DNA of 64,000 nucleotides from Sphingomonadales bacterium UBA656 (GTDB lineage: Bacteria > Pseudomonadota > Alphaproteobacteria > Sphingomonadales > Sphingomonadaceae), in assembly GCA_002299895.1 (NCBI GenBank), contig DBOC01000009.1, positions 122,277 through 186,276 on the forward strand, given 5' to 3'. Below are positions 15,126 through 23,390 of the stretch, one piece after another. Each line of letters starts with the position of its first letter. Positions within the stretch are counted from its first letter, which is position 1. The notes under the pieces were generated by a model. That model had not been told where the DNA came from, did not search any database, and worked only from the letters and a program-made list of their open reading frames with translations. The position numbers and the translations under genes are program-made.

Positions 15126-17261
15126 TTATTCGCCGGTCGGAAATCCGCGCTTTTTCATGATATATTTGACGTCAGGGTCACGACCGCGGAAGGCGCGATA
15201 GGCCTCAATCCGGTCGGTTTCATTACCCGTTGCAAGCAACATCGAACGGAAATGCTCGGCAGTTTCCTTGTTCCAGACATCCCCCTTTTCAGTGAAGGCA
15301 GCCCAGGTGTCAGCATCCATCGTTTCCGACCAAAGATAGCTATAATAGCCCGCCGAATAGCTGTCGCTGGAAAACAAATGGTTAAACTGCGGCAAGCGGT
15401 GCCGCATGACCATTTCCTTTGGCATGCCAATCTCCGCCAGCGTGTCACGTTCGAACGCGGCTGGATCGGTAACAGGCTGGCTGCGATTATGCAGTTTCAT
15501 GTCCAATATCGCGCTAGACAGATATTCGACTGTGGAGAAACCTTGATTGAACGTGTCGCTTGCCCGGATTTTCTCGACTAAAGCCGCTGGAATAGGCTCA
15601 CCGGTCTTATAATGCTTGGCATAAGTGTTGAGAATATAGGGCGTTAGCAGCCAGTTTTCGTTTACCTGGCTGGGATATTCGACAAAATCGCGTGGTGTCC
15701 CGCCTAGGCCAGGCCAGGTGATGTCATAGTTGAGATAATGGATCGCATGGCCAAATTCGTGGAACAAGGTCGATGCATCATCGATGCTGATCAACGTGGG
15801 CACGCCATCGGCACCGGGCACAAAGTTGTTGTTGTTTGACGCGAGCACAATGTTGTTCTTGCCGCCCAAGGCGTGCTGGCTGCGATAAGTCGTCATCCAC
15901 GCACCCGATCGCTTGCCCGCGCGCGCGAAATTGTCGAGGTAGAACAGACCAATGACTTTGCCATCGCGCCGAACCTCAAATGTCCGCACCTTCGGCTCGA
16001 AAACGGGAACCGTGCCTGTGTTTTCAGTGAAGCTCATGCCGTATAACTTGCCTGCGGCATCAAACATCGCCGCAACCATATTATCCAGTTGGAAATAGGG
16101 TTTTACCGCTTCCTGATCGAGGTCATATTTCGCCTTACGCACTTTCTCCGCGTAGAAACGATAATCCCACGGCGCGATGGTGATGTTGTCCGCATTGGCA
16201 ATCGCCTGCATATCGGCGACTTCTTCACGGACGCGGGCGGCCGCAGCCGGCCATACCTTCATCATCAGGTCCATCGCCTTATTCGGGTCCTGCGCCATGG
16301 TATCGGCCATCCGGTAATGCGCATGGGTGGCAAAGCCCAAAATTTCGGCGCGCTGCTGACGCAGCTTCAGGATTTCGGCGATGGTCGCGTTCGTGTCATT
16401 GGCATCTTTGTTATCGCCGCGCTTGGTGAATGCTTGCCACACCTTTTCGCGCAAATCACGGCGAGTCGAATTTTCGAGGAATGGCTGCACCGCCGACCGC
16501 GTGTTAACCACGGCCCAACCGTTTTGGCCCTTCGCCTTTGCCGCGGCCTGCAACGACGCTACAAAACTCTCTGGCAAGCCAGCCAAATCGGCCTCTTGCG
16601 TGATCAGAATGAAGCTTTCCTCGTCCGCGAGAACCTTTTCCGAAAAAGCGGAGAATTTCTTCGCCAGATCGGTCTCAATGCGGATGACTTGCGCTTTCTG
16701 TGCTGCATCAAGCATCGCGCCATTGCGGACCAATCCATCATAAGTCCGTTCCAACAACCGCATCTGCTTTGCATCAAGACCGAGATTAATGCGCTGGTCA
16801 TATAAATATTTCACGCGTTGGAAATAGCGCGCATCCAACGACAATTCGGAGAAGAAGGCACTGAGCTTCGGTTCCCATTCAGCCTGAATTTTGCGCACTT
16901 CGGGGTTGGAGAGATTCGACGAATGGACGCCCCATATGGAGAATAAGCGGCCAATTTTCTCACCGGAAAGTTCGCTGGCGGTAATGGTATTTTCGAAGGT
17001 GATCGCTTCAGGCTTTGCAAGCATCGCTTCGAATTCCGCCTTTGACGCATCCATTGCGGCTTGGAATGCTGCGGGGAATTGCGAAACCTTCACCTGATCC
17101 CATGGGGGCACACCGTCATATGGGCCCGACCATTCCTGCAACAAAGCGCGCTCATTCGCAGACTGGTTGGCGTTCATTTGTTTTGCTTGTGCAACCGATG
17201 TCATTGATACTCCTGACAGTAAAAGCGCCGCTGCGCCCATCATGATGTGATGTCTTTTCAC
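15126..17261 (-). CDS. M3-family zinc metallopeptidase, peptidyl-dipeptidase Dcp type, exported
   Basis: The 711-residue protein starts with a signal peptide (MKRHHIMMGAAALLLSGVSM..SVAQA). The zinc motif HEFGH is in LFHEFGHAIHYL (near residue 497), with the downstream glutamate in the DFVEYPSQVNENW segment. The HYRMADTMAQDP and YSYLWSETMDADTW segments near the ends are typical of Dcp. The signal peptide suggests a periplasmic enzyme that removes C-terminal dipeptides from peptides. It is monocistronic, with a terminator after it. Confidence 0.94.
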   Translation of the reverse strand: MKRHHIMMGAAALLLSGVSMTSVAQAKQMNANQSANERALLQEWSGPYDGVPPWDQVKVSQFPAAFQAAMDASKAEFEAMLAKPEAITFENTITASELSGEKIGRLFSIWGVHSSNLSNPEVRKIQAEWEPKLSAFFSELSLDARYFQRVKYLYDQRINLGLDAKQMRLLERTYDGLVRNGAMLDAAQKAQVIRIETDLAKKFSAFSEKVLADEESFILITQEADLAGLPESFVASLQAAAKAKGQNGWAVVNTRSAVQPFLENSTRRDLREKVWQAFTKRGDNKDANDTNATIAEILKLRQQRAEILGFATHAHYRMADTMAQDPNKAMDLMMKVWPAAAARVREEVADMQAIANADNITIAPWDYRFYAEKVRKAKYDLDQEAVKPYFQLDNMVAAMFDAAGKLYGMSFTENTGTVPVFEPKVRTFEVRRDGKVIGLFYLDNFARAGKRSGAWMTTYRSQHALGGKNNIVLASNNNNFVPGADGVPTLISIDDASTLFHEFGHAIHYLNYDITWPGLGGTPRDFVEYPSQVNENWLLTPYILNTYAKHYKTGEPIPAALVEKIRASDTFNQGFSTVEYLSSAILDMKLHNRSQPVTDPAAFERDTLAEIGMPKEMVMRHRLPQFNHLFSSDSYSAGYYSYLWSETMDADTWAAFTEKGDVWNKETAEHFRSMLLATGNETDRIEAYRAFRGRDPDVKYIMKKRGFPTGE

Positions 17262-17460
17262 CTAAATTTGCTCCTCTGGATCTTGCTGCAGCTTTGCTGG
17301 TGCTTCAGGTAAATGGGGATAGCGCATCATCTAGCGTAAGCAAAGCTTCCGCCCGCCTAAACTATTTCCTCCAATATGGAGGTAAGTTTTACATATTCGT
17401 CATTGTTTTTTTCGTGCGTTCACAAAAGCATAATCTTATCAGTATTTTGTTCGAAAAATT

Positions 17461-18393
17461 ATGCCAGACACGACACCTCCCCCCGGAACGGCCCGAAATG
17501 GACGTATTGCAATGATCTCAGGCGGGTCATTGGAGCGGGATGCCAAGCTTGCGCGGCTGGCAACATTGGCCGGTTGTACGCCGTTACCCATAGACGACAC
17601 GCAATCGGCCGATTTTATTTTGATTGACCTTTCCTCCGAAACGGACAGGCTCAATGATACCCTATTGCGGATAACAGATTATCTCCAAAAATATCGCAGC
17701 ACTGCATTGATTTGGTCCAAGATGGAGTCGCTGGAAGTAATTTATGCGGCGCTTCCGCAGGGCCAATGTCACTTTCTGGTCAACGCAGATGACGTCGAAG
17801 CAATGCCTATTTTGGCGGGCGCATTTGGACGGGGCGGTATGGATCGACTGCATGACAGAGACCAAGAAGTAGAATTTAGATCGCTACACCAGATCAGCGA
17901 TGAGTTAGCCGAATTCGCCCGCACGCTGGCGCGCATGGCGGATCCAGAATTGAAGGATAAATTACAGGATAAATCGATTTCCTACAGAGCCGCGCCACTG
18001 GGAGGCTTTCAAGGATTTCCAAACGAAAATTCGGTTACCAAAGATGTCGCGGTAACGTTGCGTCTCCGCGAAGTAATCAAGCTGCGCCGATTGCGCGATC
18101 GGTTTTTCCCACCGGACCTATTCGCCGATCCCGCATGGGATATCCTGCTTGATCTCAAAGCTGCAGCGCAAGAGGGGCAGCATGTGTCTGTGTCCAGCCT
18201 ATGTATTGCCGCAGCAGTTCCACCGACGACGGCCTTACGATGGATATCTGCTATGACCGAAAGCGGCATGCTTTTGCGGCGGCAGGACCCGGCGGACGCT
18301 CGGCGTGTATTTATTGAACTTTCCGCCGAAACTTCGGCAAAAATGGATGATTATATCGTCGCGGTCACTACCCGTTTTGCGCCATTTATCTAA
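17461..18393 (+). CDS. two-domain regulator: degenerate receiver-like N-terminus plus MarR-like winged helix
   Basis: The 310-residue protein has no close family that I recognise. Its C-terminal part (about 220-310) reads as a winged helix: VSSLCIAAAVPPTTALRWI (helix-turn-helix), then SGMLLRRQDPADARRVFIEL (wing), like MarR proteins. The N-terminal 120 residues alternate strands and helices (RIAMISGG, ADFILIDLS, STALIWSKM, CHFLVNADD), like a response-regulator receiver without the usual acidic pair or the final lysine-proline. A 199-base divergent region separates it from the M3 gene. A transcriptional regulator is likely; the target is unknown. Confidence 0.65.
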   Translation: MPDTTPPPGTARNGRIAMISGGSLERDAKLARLATLAGCTPLPIDDTQSADFILIDLSSETDRLNDTLLRITDYLQKYRSTALIWSKMESLEVIYAALPQGQCHFLVNADDVEAMPILAGAFGRGGMDRLHDRDQEVEFRSLHQISDELAEFARTLARMADPELKDKLQDKSISYRAAPLGGFQGFPNENSVTKDVAVTLRLREVIKLRRLRDRFFPPDLFADPAWDILLDLKAAAQEGQHVSVSSLCIAAAVPPTTALRWISAMTESGMLLRRQDPADARRVFIELSAETSAKMDDYIVAVTTRFAPFI

Positions 18394-18395
18394 TT

Positions 18396-18430
18396 GGCCT
18401 TGCCAAATGTGATTCCCTTTGGCAAAGGCC
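18396..18430 (+). terminator. hairpin after the winged-helix regulator, before tRNA-Val
   Basis: GGCCTTGCCAAA (18396-18407) pairs with TTTGGCAAAGGCC (18418-18430) with one bulged A and a ten-base loop. It starts three bases after the regulator stop and 14 bases before the tRNA. It lacks a strong T run, so it is a probable but not certain terminator. Confidence 0.5.
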
Positions 18431-18443
18431 CGTTTCCCGAGAG

Positions 18444-18519
18444 GGGCGCTTAGCTCAGTTGGTAGAGCATCTCGTTTACACCGAGAGGGTCAGCGGTTCG
18501 AGCCCGTTAGCGCCCACCA
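18444..18519 (+). tRNA. tRNA-Val (anticodon TAC)
   Basis: A complete 76-base cloverleaf: acceptor GGGCGCT pairs with AGCGCCC, the D arm is GCTC-AGTTGGTA-GAGC, the anticodon arm TCTCG-TTTACAC-CGAGA holds anticodon TAC, and the T arm contains TTCGAGC. CCA is encoded at 18517-18519. No duplicated 3' end is seen nearby, so it is not visibly used as an attachment site. Confidence 0.95.
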
Positions 18520-18685
18520 TGGTTTTTCAATGGCGCCATCGCCATTATCCGCGCAAATCGCAGCGGAATTTGACTTCCAGCATTCAGGTGGCAACCCACG
18601 GACAAGGCGTAGGCCATCATATGCTGCAACTGCGCATGCAGTTTGCCCTCATGGCACCGATTCGCGGTTCAACATGAAAACCTCA

Positions 18686-18708
18686 CCCGGCGCATCGCTG
18701 GCGCCGGG
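18686..18708 (-). terminator. hairpin downstream of the FadJ-like gene
   Basis: CCCGGCGC (18686-18693) and GCGCCGGG (18701-18708) are perfect inverted repeats with a seven-base loop, 17 bases beyond the minus-strand stop at 18725. A short T-rich tail (GAGGTTTT) follows on that strand. The rest of 18520-18724 shows nothing recognisable. Confidence 0.55.
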
Positions 18709-18724
18709 CGCGTTGCTGCAAATA

Positions 18725-20725
18725 TCAGGCTTTTGCTTTCAAGCTCTCCGCGACGGCGACGCCATGCCGCTCCAGCGCTTCGACGATTTTGCCCGCGCCT
18801 TCCAAATCGCCCCAGAACATAGGACCGCCGCGATAAACCGGCCAGCCATAGCCGTAAATCCAGACCACATCGATGTCGGATGCGCGCTGGGCTTTGCCTT
18901 CTTCGAGGATTTTATAGCCTTCATTGACCATCGGATAGAGCGTGCGTTCTACGATTTCTTGGTCGCTGACTTCGCGCTTCGGTAGGTTGGACGTAGCCCG
19001 GAACTCTTCAATGATCGCCAACGCCTCGGCACTTGGCGTGCCCACGCGTTTTTCATCATAATCGTAAAAACCCTTGCTGTTTTTCTGACCAAAACGGCCC
19101 GACGCACACAGTGCATCGCGTATGGTTTCGACCTTTGACGGATCGCGGTGCCAACCAATGTCAAGGCCAGCCAAATCGCTCATTTGAAACGGTCCCATGG
19201 GCATGCCGAAATCGGTATGCACCTTATCGATCTGGGCGGGTGTCGCGCCTTCCAGCAGCAATTGCATCGCTGGCTGCTGCCGAGTGGACAGCATCCGGTT
19301 GCCGATAAAACCATGGCACACACCTGCAACCACGGCGACCTTGCCGATTTTCTTACCAATCGCCATAGCCGTCGCCAGCACGTCCGGCGCCGTTTTGTCG
19401 CCGCGCACGACCTCCAGCAATTTCATGACATTGGCAGGCGAGAAAAAGTGCATGCCGACGACATCTTGCGGACGCGATGTGCTGGCCGCAATTTCGTCAA
19501 TGTCGAGATAGGATGTGTTCGACGCCAAAATCGCGCCGGGCTTGCAAATAATGTCCAGCTTGCCGAACACCTCTTTTTTTACATCCATGCTTTCATAAAC
19601 CGCTTCGATGACAAGATCGCAGTCGGCCAGATCGTTCAGGGTCAAGGATGGAGTCAGCAAGGCCATCATGTCTTCGACCTGCTCTGGCGAGAAGCGGCCC
19701 TTCGCGGCACTGTTTTCGTAATTTTTGCGGATAACGCCAACGCCGCGATCCAGATTTTCCTGCACCATTTCGACGATGGTCACGGCAATACCCTTTGACA
19801 GGAAATTCATCGAAATTCCGCCGCCCATCGTGCCCGCACCGATAACGCCGACTTTCTTGATATCCCGCAGCGTAATGTCTTTGGCCAGCCCGTCAATTTT
19901 TGCAGCTTGGCGTTCGGCAAAGAACATATGGCGCTGGGCCGCGGATTGCGATCCGCCCATCAGCTTCACAAATTCAGCCCGCTCAAACTTCATGCCCTCT
20001 TCAAACGGCAGTCGCGTTGCCGCCTCTACGCAAGCAAGATTGGCATAAGGCGCGTCGAAGCCTTTCCACTTCTTCGCATTGGCTGCCTTCAATTGTTCAA
20101 TAATGCCAACGTCTCCGCCCAGCGGACGCTCACGCGTTGGCCTTGGACCAACCGCGATCAATTCGCGGGCGTAAGCAATAGCATCGTCAGCCAGGCTCTC
20201 TTCGCCGGCCAACCGGTCAACCAACCCAATGGACGCTGCCTTCGTCGCCGACAAAGGTTCGCCAAGCGCACACATTGTGGCGGCCGCTTCGACGCCTACG
20301 ATGCGCGGCAGCCTTTGCGTCCCTCCAGCACCCGGTATAAGGCCAAGCTTGACCTCGGGAACACCCAGCCGTGCGGACGGCACGGCAATGCGGTAATGGC
20401 ACACCAAGGCAGTTTCCAGACCACCGCCAAGTGCCGTGCCATGAATGGCAGCAACGACGGGTTTACTGGCAGCTTCAATGATGTTCAAAACGGCGTTGAA
20501 ATCCGGACCTTGCGGCGGCTTGCCAAATTCGGTGATGTCGGCACCTGCAATAAAGGTCGACCCAGCACAGCGCAGCACAATGGCCTTTACATCATCATCC
20601 GATAGCCCCTGTTCAATGCTGTCGTTCAAACCCTGACGCACATGCCAAGACAAGGCATTGACCGGGGGATTGTCGACAAGCACCACAAGGACGTCGTCAA
20701 ATTTCTGTGTGGTTACTGATTGCAC
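18725..20725 (-). CDS. bifunctional enoyl-CoA hydratase / 3-hydroxyacyl-CoA dehydrogenase (FadB/FadJ-like)
   Basis: I start at GTG 20725, six bases after AGGAG; the TTG at 20731 touches that site and is unlikely. 666 residues. The N-terminal crotonase domain shows HGTALGGGLETALVCHYRIA and LGLIPGAGGTQRLPRI with its oxyanion glycines. The NAD domain begins at about 293 with GVIGAGTMGGGI, followed by MHFFSPANVMKLLEVV and a C-terminal 3HCDH domain (FGMPMGPFQMSDLAGLDIG). It carries out the hydration and oxidation steps of fatty-acid beta-oxidation. The mmsB-mmsA genes sit upstream in the same direction, with a 130-base gap. Confidence 0.94.
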   Translation of the reverse strand: MQSVTTQKFDDVLVVLVDNPPVNALSWHVRQGLNDSIEQGLSDDDVKAIVLRCAGSTFIAGADITEFGKPPQGPDFNAVLNIIEAASKPVVAAIHGTALGGGLETALVCHYRIAVPSARLGVPEVKLGLIPGAGGTQRLPRIVGVEAAATMCALGEPLSATKAASIGLVDRLAGEESLADDAIAYARELIAVGPRPTRERPLGGDVGIIEQLKAANAKKWKGFDAPYANLACVEAATRLPFEEGMKFERAEFVKLMGGSQSAAQRHMFFAERQAAKIDGLAKDITLRDIKKVGVIGAGTMGGGISMNFLSKGIAVTIVEMVQENLDRGVGVIRKNYENSAAKGRFSPEQVEDMMALLTPSLTLNDLADCDLVIEAVYESMDVKKEVFGKLDIICKPGAILASNTSYLDIDEIAASTSRPQDVVGMHFFSPANVMKLLEVVRGDKTAPDVLATAMAIGKKIGKVAVVAGVCHGFIGNRMLSTRQQPAMQLLLEGATPAQIDKVHTDFGMPMGPFQMSDLAGLDIGWHRDPSKVETIRDALCASGRFGQKNSKGFYDYDEKRVGTPSAEALAIIEEFRATSNLPKREVSDQEIVERTLYPMVNEGYKILEEGKAQRASDIDVVWIYGYGWPVYRGGPMFWGDLEGAGKIVEALERHGVAVAESLKAKA

Positions 20726-20861
20726 GGGCAACTCCTAATTTTACGGTTCGGCACCTTTGCCGTTTATCGAGTGATGAAGAAACTGGCGCTAGTCCTAATA
20801 TGTTTTTTGCAGGCTTTGCAATCCTGCTGCTCCAAGCATTCCAGCGACGTGCGTTTTACGC

Positions 20862-21737
20862 CTAGCCTTTAAGGGTTTGGATGATGGCTGAAAAATCAAG
20901 CGTCCCATGTCCAGCTACGTCAAATTGTGCATATAACTCCGCGGCACGCTCGCCCATCGGCACCTCAGCATGTACCGATGCTGCAGCGTCCATCGCCAAT
21001 TTCAAATCCTTAAGCATCAGTGCTGTTGCAAAGCCGCCTTGATAGCCATTGTCCGCAGGGGTCGTGGGCCCAACACCCGGAACTGGGCAATAGCTGGTCA
21101 TCGACCAGCTCTGTCCCGAGGCCTTGGACGAAATGTCGTAAAAGGTCTGGAGGTCTAACCCCAGCTTTTCGGCCATGGCAAAGGTCTCGCAGGTTGCAAT
21201 CATCGATGCGCCAAGCAGCATATTGTTGCAGATTTTTGCCGCCTGTCCCGCGCCCGATGCGCCGGCATGAATGACCGCCTTGCCCATGTTGGACAATATG
21301 GGTTCGGCACGCGCAAATGCCGTATCCGTGCCACCAACCATGAAGGTCAAGGTGCCGGCATTTGCCGCGGCGATGCCGCCCGAAACGGGTGCATCGACCA
21401 TGGCATAGCCAGCAGCGAGAGCATCCGCCGTCACCTGCCGCGCGGTGGCGACGTCAATCGTTGAACAGTCCAACAATATTGCGCCTTGCGGGGCATGGCC
21501 CAAAACATCGTCTTCAAAAACACGTGCGACAATTTTACCATTGGGCAGCATCGAAACAACAGCGTCGACGCCTGCCACCGCGTCACGTACCGAAGTAAAT
21601 GTCGTGCAGCCATTTTCCTGCGCGCGCGTCAGTGCCTCGCCTGACAGATCAAAGGCGTTAACCGCATGCCCCGCCCTGACAAGGTTTGCGGCCATGCCGC
21701 CGCCCATATTGCCAAGCCCGATAAATGCGATTTCCAT
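20862..21737 (-). CDS. mmsB: 3-hydroxyisobutyrate dehydrogenase
   Basis: The 291-residue protein has the NAD motif IGLGNMGGGMAANLVRAGH at the start, the substrate-binding DAPVSGGIAAANAGTL (near 118), and KICNNMLLGASM with the catalytic lysine (near 168). It oxidises 3-hydroxyisobutyrate to methylmalonate semialdehyde in valine breakdown. It starts five bases after mmsA, whose product uses that semialdehyde, which strongly supports the specific name over other beta-hydroxyacid dehydrogenases. Confidence 0.94.
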   Translation of the reverse strand: MEIAFIGLGNMGGGMAANLVRAGHAVNAFDLSGEALTRAQENGCTTFTSVRDAVAGVDAVVSMLPNGKIVARVFEDDVLGHAPQGAILLDCSTIDVATARQVTADALAAGYAMVDAPVSGGIAAANAGTLTFMVGGTDTAFARAEPILSNMGKAVIHAGASGAGQAAKICNNMLLGASMIATCETFAMAEKLGLDLQTFYDISSKASGQSWSMTSYCPVPGVGPTTPADNGYQGGFATALMLKDLKLAMDAAASVHAEVPMGERAAELYAQFDVAGHGTLDFSAIIQTLKG

Positions 21738-21742
21738 GTGCC

Positions 21743-23239
21743 TTATCCCATAGTCGGAATGATGAACGCGTTACCAGCATCAGGCGATCCGTCTGGCCAA
21801 CGCTGTGTGATCTTCTTGACCTTGGTCCAGAATTTAATGCCTTCCATGCCATATTGGTCGGTGTCGCCAAAGCCGGAGCGTTTCCAGCCGCCAAAGCTGT
21901 GATAGGCAACCGGAACAGGGATCGGCACGTTAATACCGACCATGCCGACATTCACACGGCTGACAAATTCGCGCGCCGCGTGGCCGTTACGCGTGAAAAT
22001 CGCAACGCCATTGCCATATTGATGCTTCGAAGGAAGCGCCAAGGCCTCTTCAAAACTAGCCGCGCGAACCATTTGCAAAACAGGGCCGAAAATTTCTTCC
22101 TTGTAGCTTTCCATGTCGGTCGTGACATGATCGAACAAAGTTGGACCGATGAAGTAACCTTCTTCATGTCCCTGAAGCTTGAACCCGCGGCCATCGATAA
22201 TCAACTCGCCACCTTCGTCGACACAGGTCTGAATCCAGCCTTCAACCTTAGCTTTGTGCTGCGCGGTTACCACAGGGCCATAATGCGCTTCGGCATCGGT
22301 GGAGACACCAACACGCAATGCTTCGATGGCAGGGATGAGCTTGGCCTTCAGACGCTCTGCTGTATCATCCCCAACGGGCACGACGACGGGAAGCGCCATG
22401 CAGCGTTCGCCCGCCGAGCCAAAAGCGGCACCCGTTAGATCGTTAACAACCTGATCGAGATCAGCATCTGGCATCACGATACCATGGTTCTTCGCGCCGC
22501 CCATTGCTTGCACGCGTTTGCCGCTGGCAACGCCGCGATGGTAGACATAATGTGCGATGTCGGATGACCCGACAAAGCTGACCGCGCTAATGGCAGGATG
22601 GTCAAGGATGGCGTCGACCATTTCCTTGTCGCCATGCACAACTTGGCAAATGCCCTCGGGTAAACCAGCCTCAATAAACAACTCCGCCAAGCGTACAGGA
22701 ACACTTGGGTCACGCTCACTTGGTTTAATGATGAATGCGTTACCCGTTGCGATTGCAGGGCCGCTCATCCACAAAGGGATCATTGCGGGGAAATTGAATG
22801 GCGTGATGCCTGCACCAATGCCCATGGGCTGACGTATCGAATAGACATCAATGCCAGGGCCGGCGCCTTGGCTATATTCACCCTTCATAACATGCGGGAT
22901 GCCGCAGCAAAACTCGATAACTTCTAGCCCACGTTGAATATCACCCTTACTGTCGGCAATGACCTTACCATGCTCGGCCGAAAGCATATGCGCCAGTTCG
23001 TCCATATTGGCTTCCACCAGACGCTTAAATTCGAACATCACGCGCGCGCGGCGCTGCGGGTTGGTCGTTGCCCAGGCAGGCTGCGCCGCCAATGCTGCTT
23101 GGACGGCACGCTCAAGCACCGCTGCATCGCCCAGTGCAACACGCGCCTGTACGCCACCATTATTTGGATCCATAATATCGCCAAAACGTACTGGGCTGGT
23201 ACCTGCACCACCACTAATGAAATGATCGATTTGACGCAT
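21743..23239 (-). CDS. mmsA: CoA-acylating methylmalonate-semialdehyde dehydrogenase
   Basis: The 498-residue protein carries the family's VGSSDIAHYVYHRG, MGGAKNHGIVMPDAD, catalytic cysteine in SAGERCMALPVVV (near 286) and NGVAIFTRNGHAAREF. MmsA converts methylmalonate semialdehyde (and malonate semialdehyde) to propionyl-CoA (acetyl-CoA) with NAD and CoA. A good AGGAGAAA ribosome site precedes ATG 23239. It heads the mmsA-mmsB operon and diverges from the TonB-dependent receptor. Confidence 0.95.
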   Translation of the reverse strand: MRQIDHFISGGAGTSPVRFGDIMDPNNGGVQARVALGDAAVLERAVQAALAAQPAWATTNPQRRARVMFEFKRLVEANMDELAHMLSAEHGKVIADSKGDIQRGLEVIEFCCGIPHVMKGEYSQGAGPGIDVYSIRQPMGIGAGITPFNFPAMIPLWMSGPAIATGNAFIIKPSERDPSVPVRLAELFIEAGLPEGICQVVHGDKEMVDAILDHPAISAVSFVGSSDIAHYVYHRGVASGKRVQAMGGAKNHGIVMPDADLDQVVNDLTGAAFGSAGERCMALPVVVPVGDDTAERLKAKLIPAIEALRVGVSTDAEAHYGPVVTAQHKAKVEGWIQTCVDEGGELIIDGRGFKLQGHEEGYFIGPTLFDHVTTDMESYKEEIFGPVLQMVRAASFEEALALPSKHQYGNGVAIFTRNGHAAREFVSRVNVGMVGINVPIPVPVAYHSFGGWKRSGFGDTDQYGMEGIKFWTKVKKITQRWPDGSPDAGNAFIIPTMG

Positions 23240-23390
23240 ATATTTTCTCCTGATTCCGTCCGCGTGCCATGCGCGTATCGATAGATTATTGCAACCACCG
23301 CGTAGTTAGCATTCAAAAATTGGCGATGGTGTATATATAAACGCAATATCGCACGCCCTATTTCTCTCTTATCTGTGTTCAGGAATGCTC

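Noticed and set aside
18444..18519. tRNA-Val as an integration site of a genomic island
   Set aside because: No integrase or direct repeat of the tRNA 3' end was seen nearby.
19148..19798. 216-codon plus-strand frame opposite the FadJ-like gene
   Set aside because: The minus strand is a complete bifunctional beta-oxidation enzyme; the frame shows no domain.
23240..23390. Possible cobalamin riboswitch before the TonB-dependent receptor
   Set aside because: The gap is only about 150 bases and no B12-box-like or conserved pairing pattern was found.
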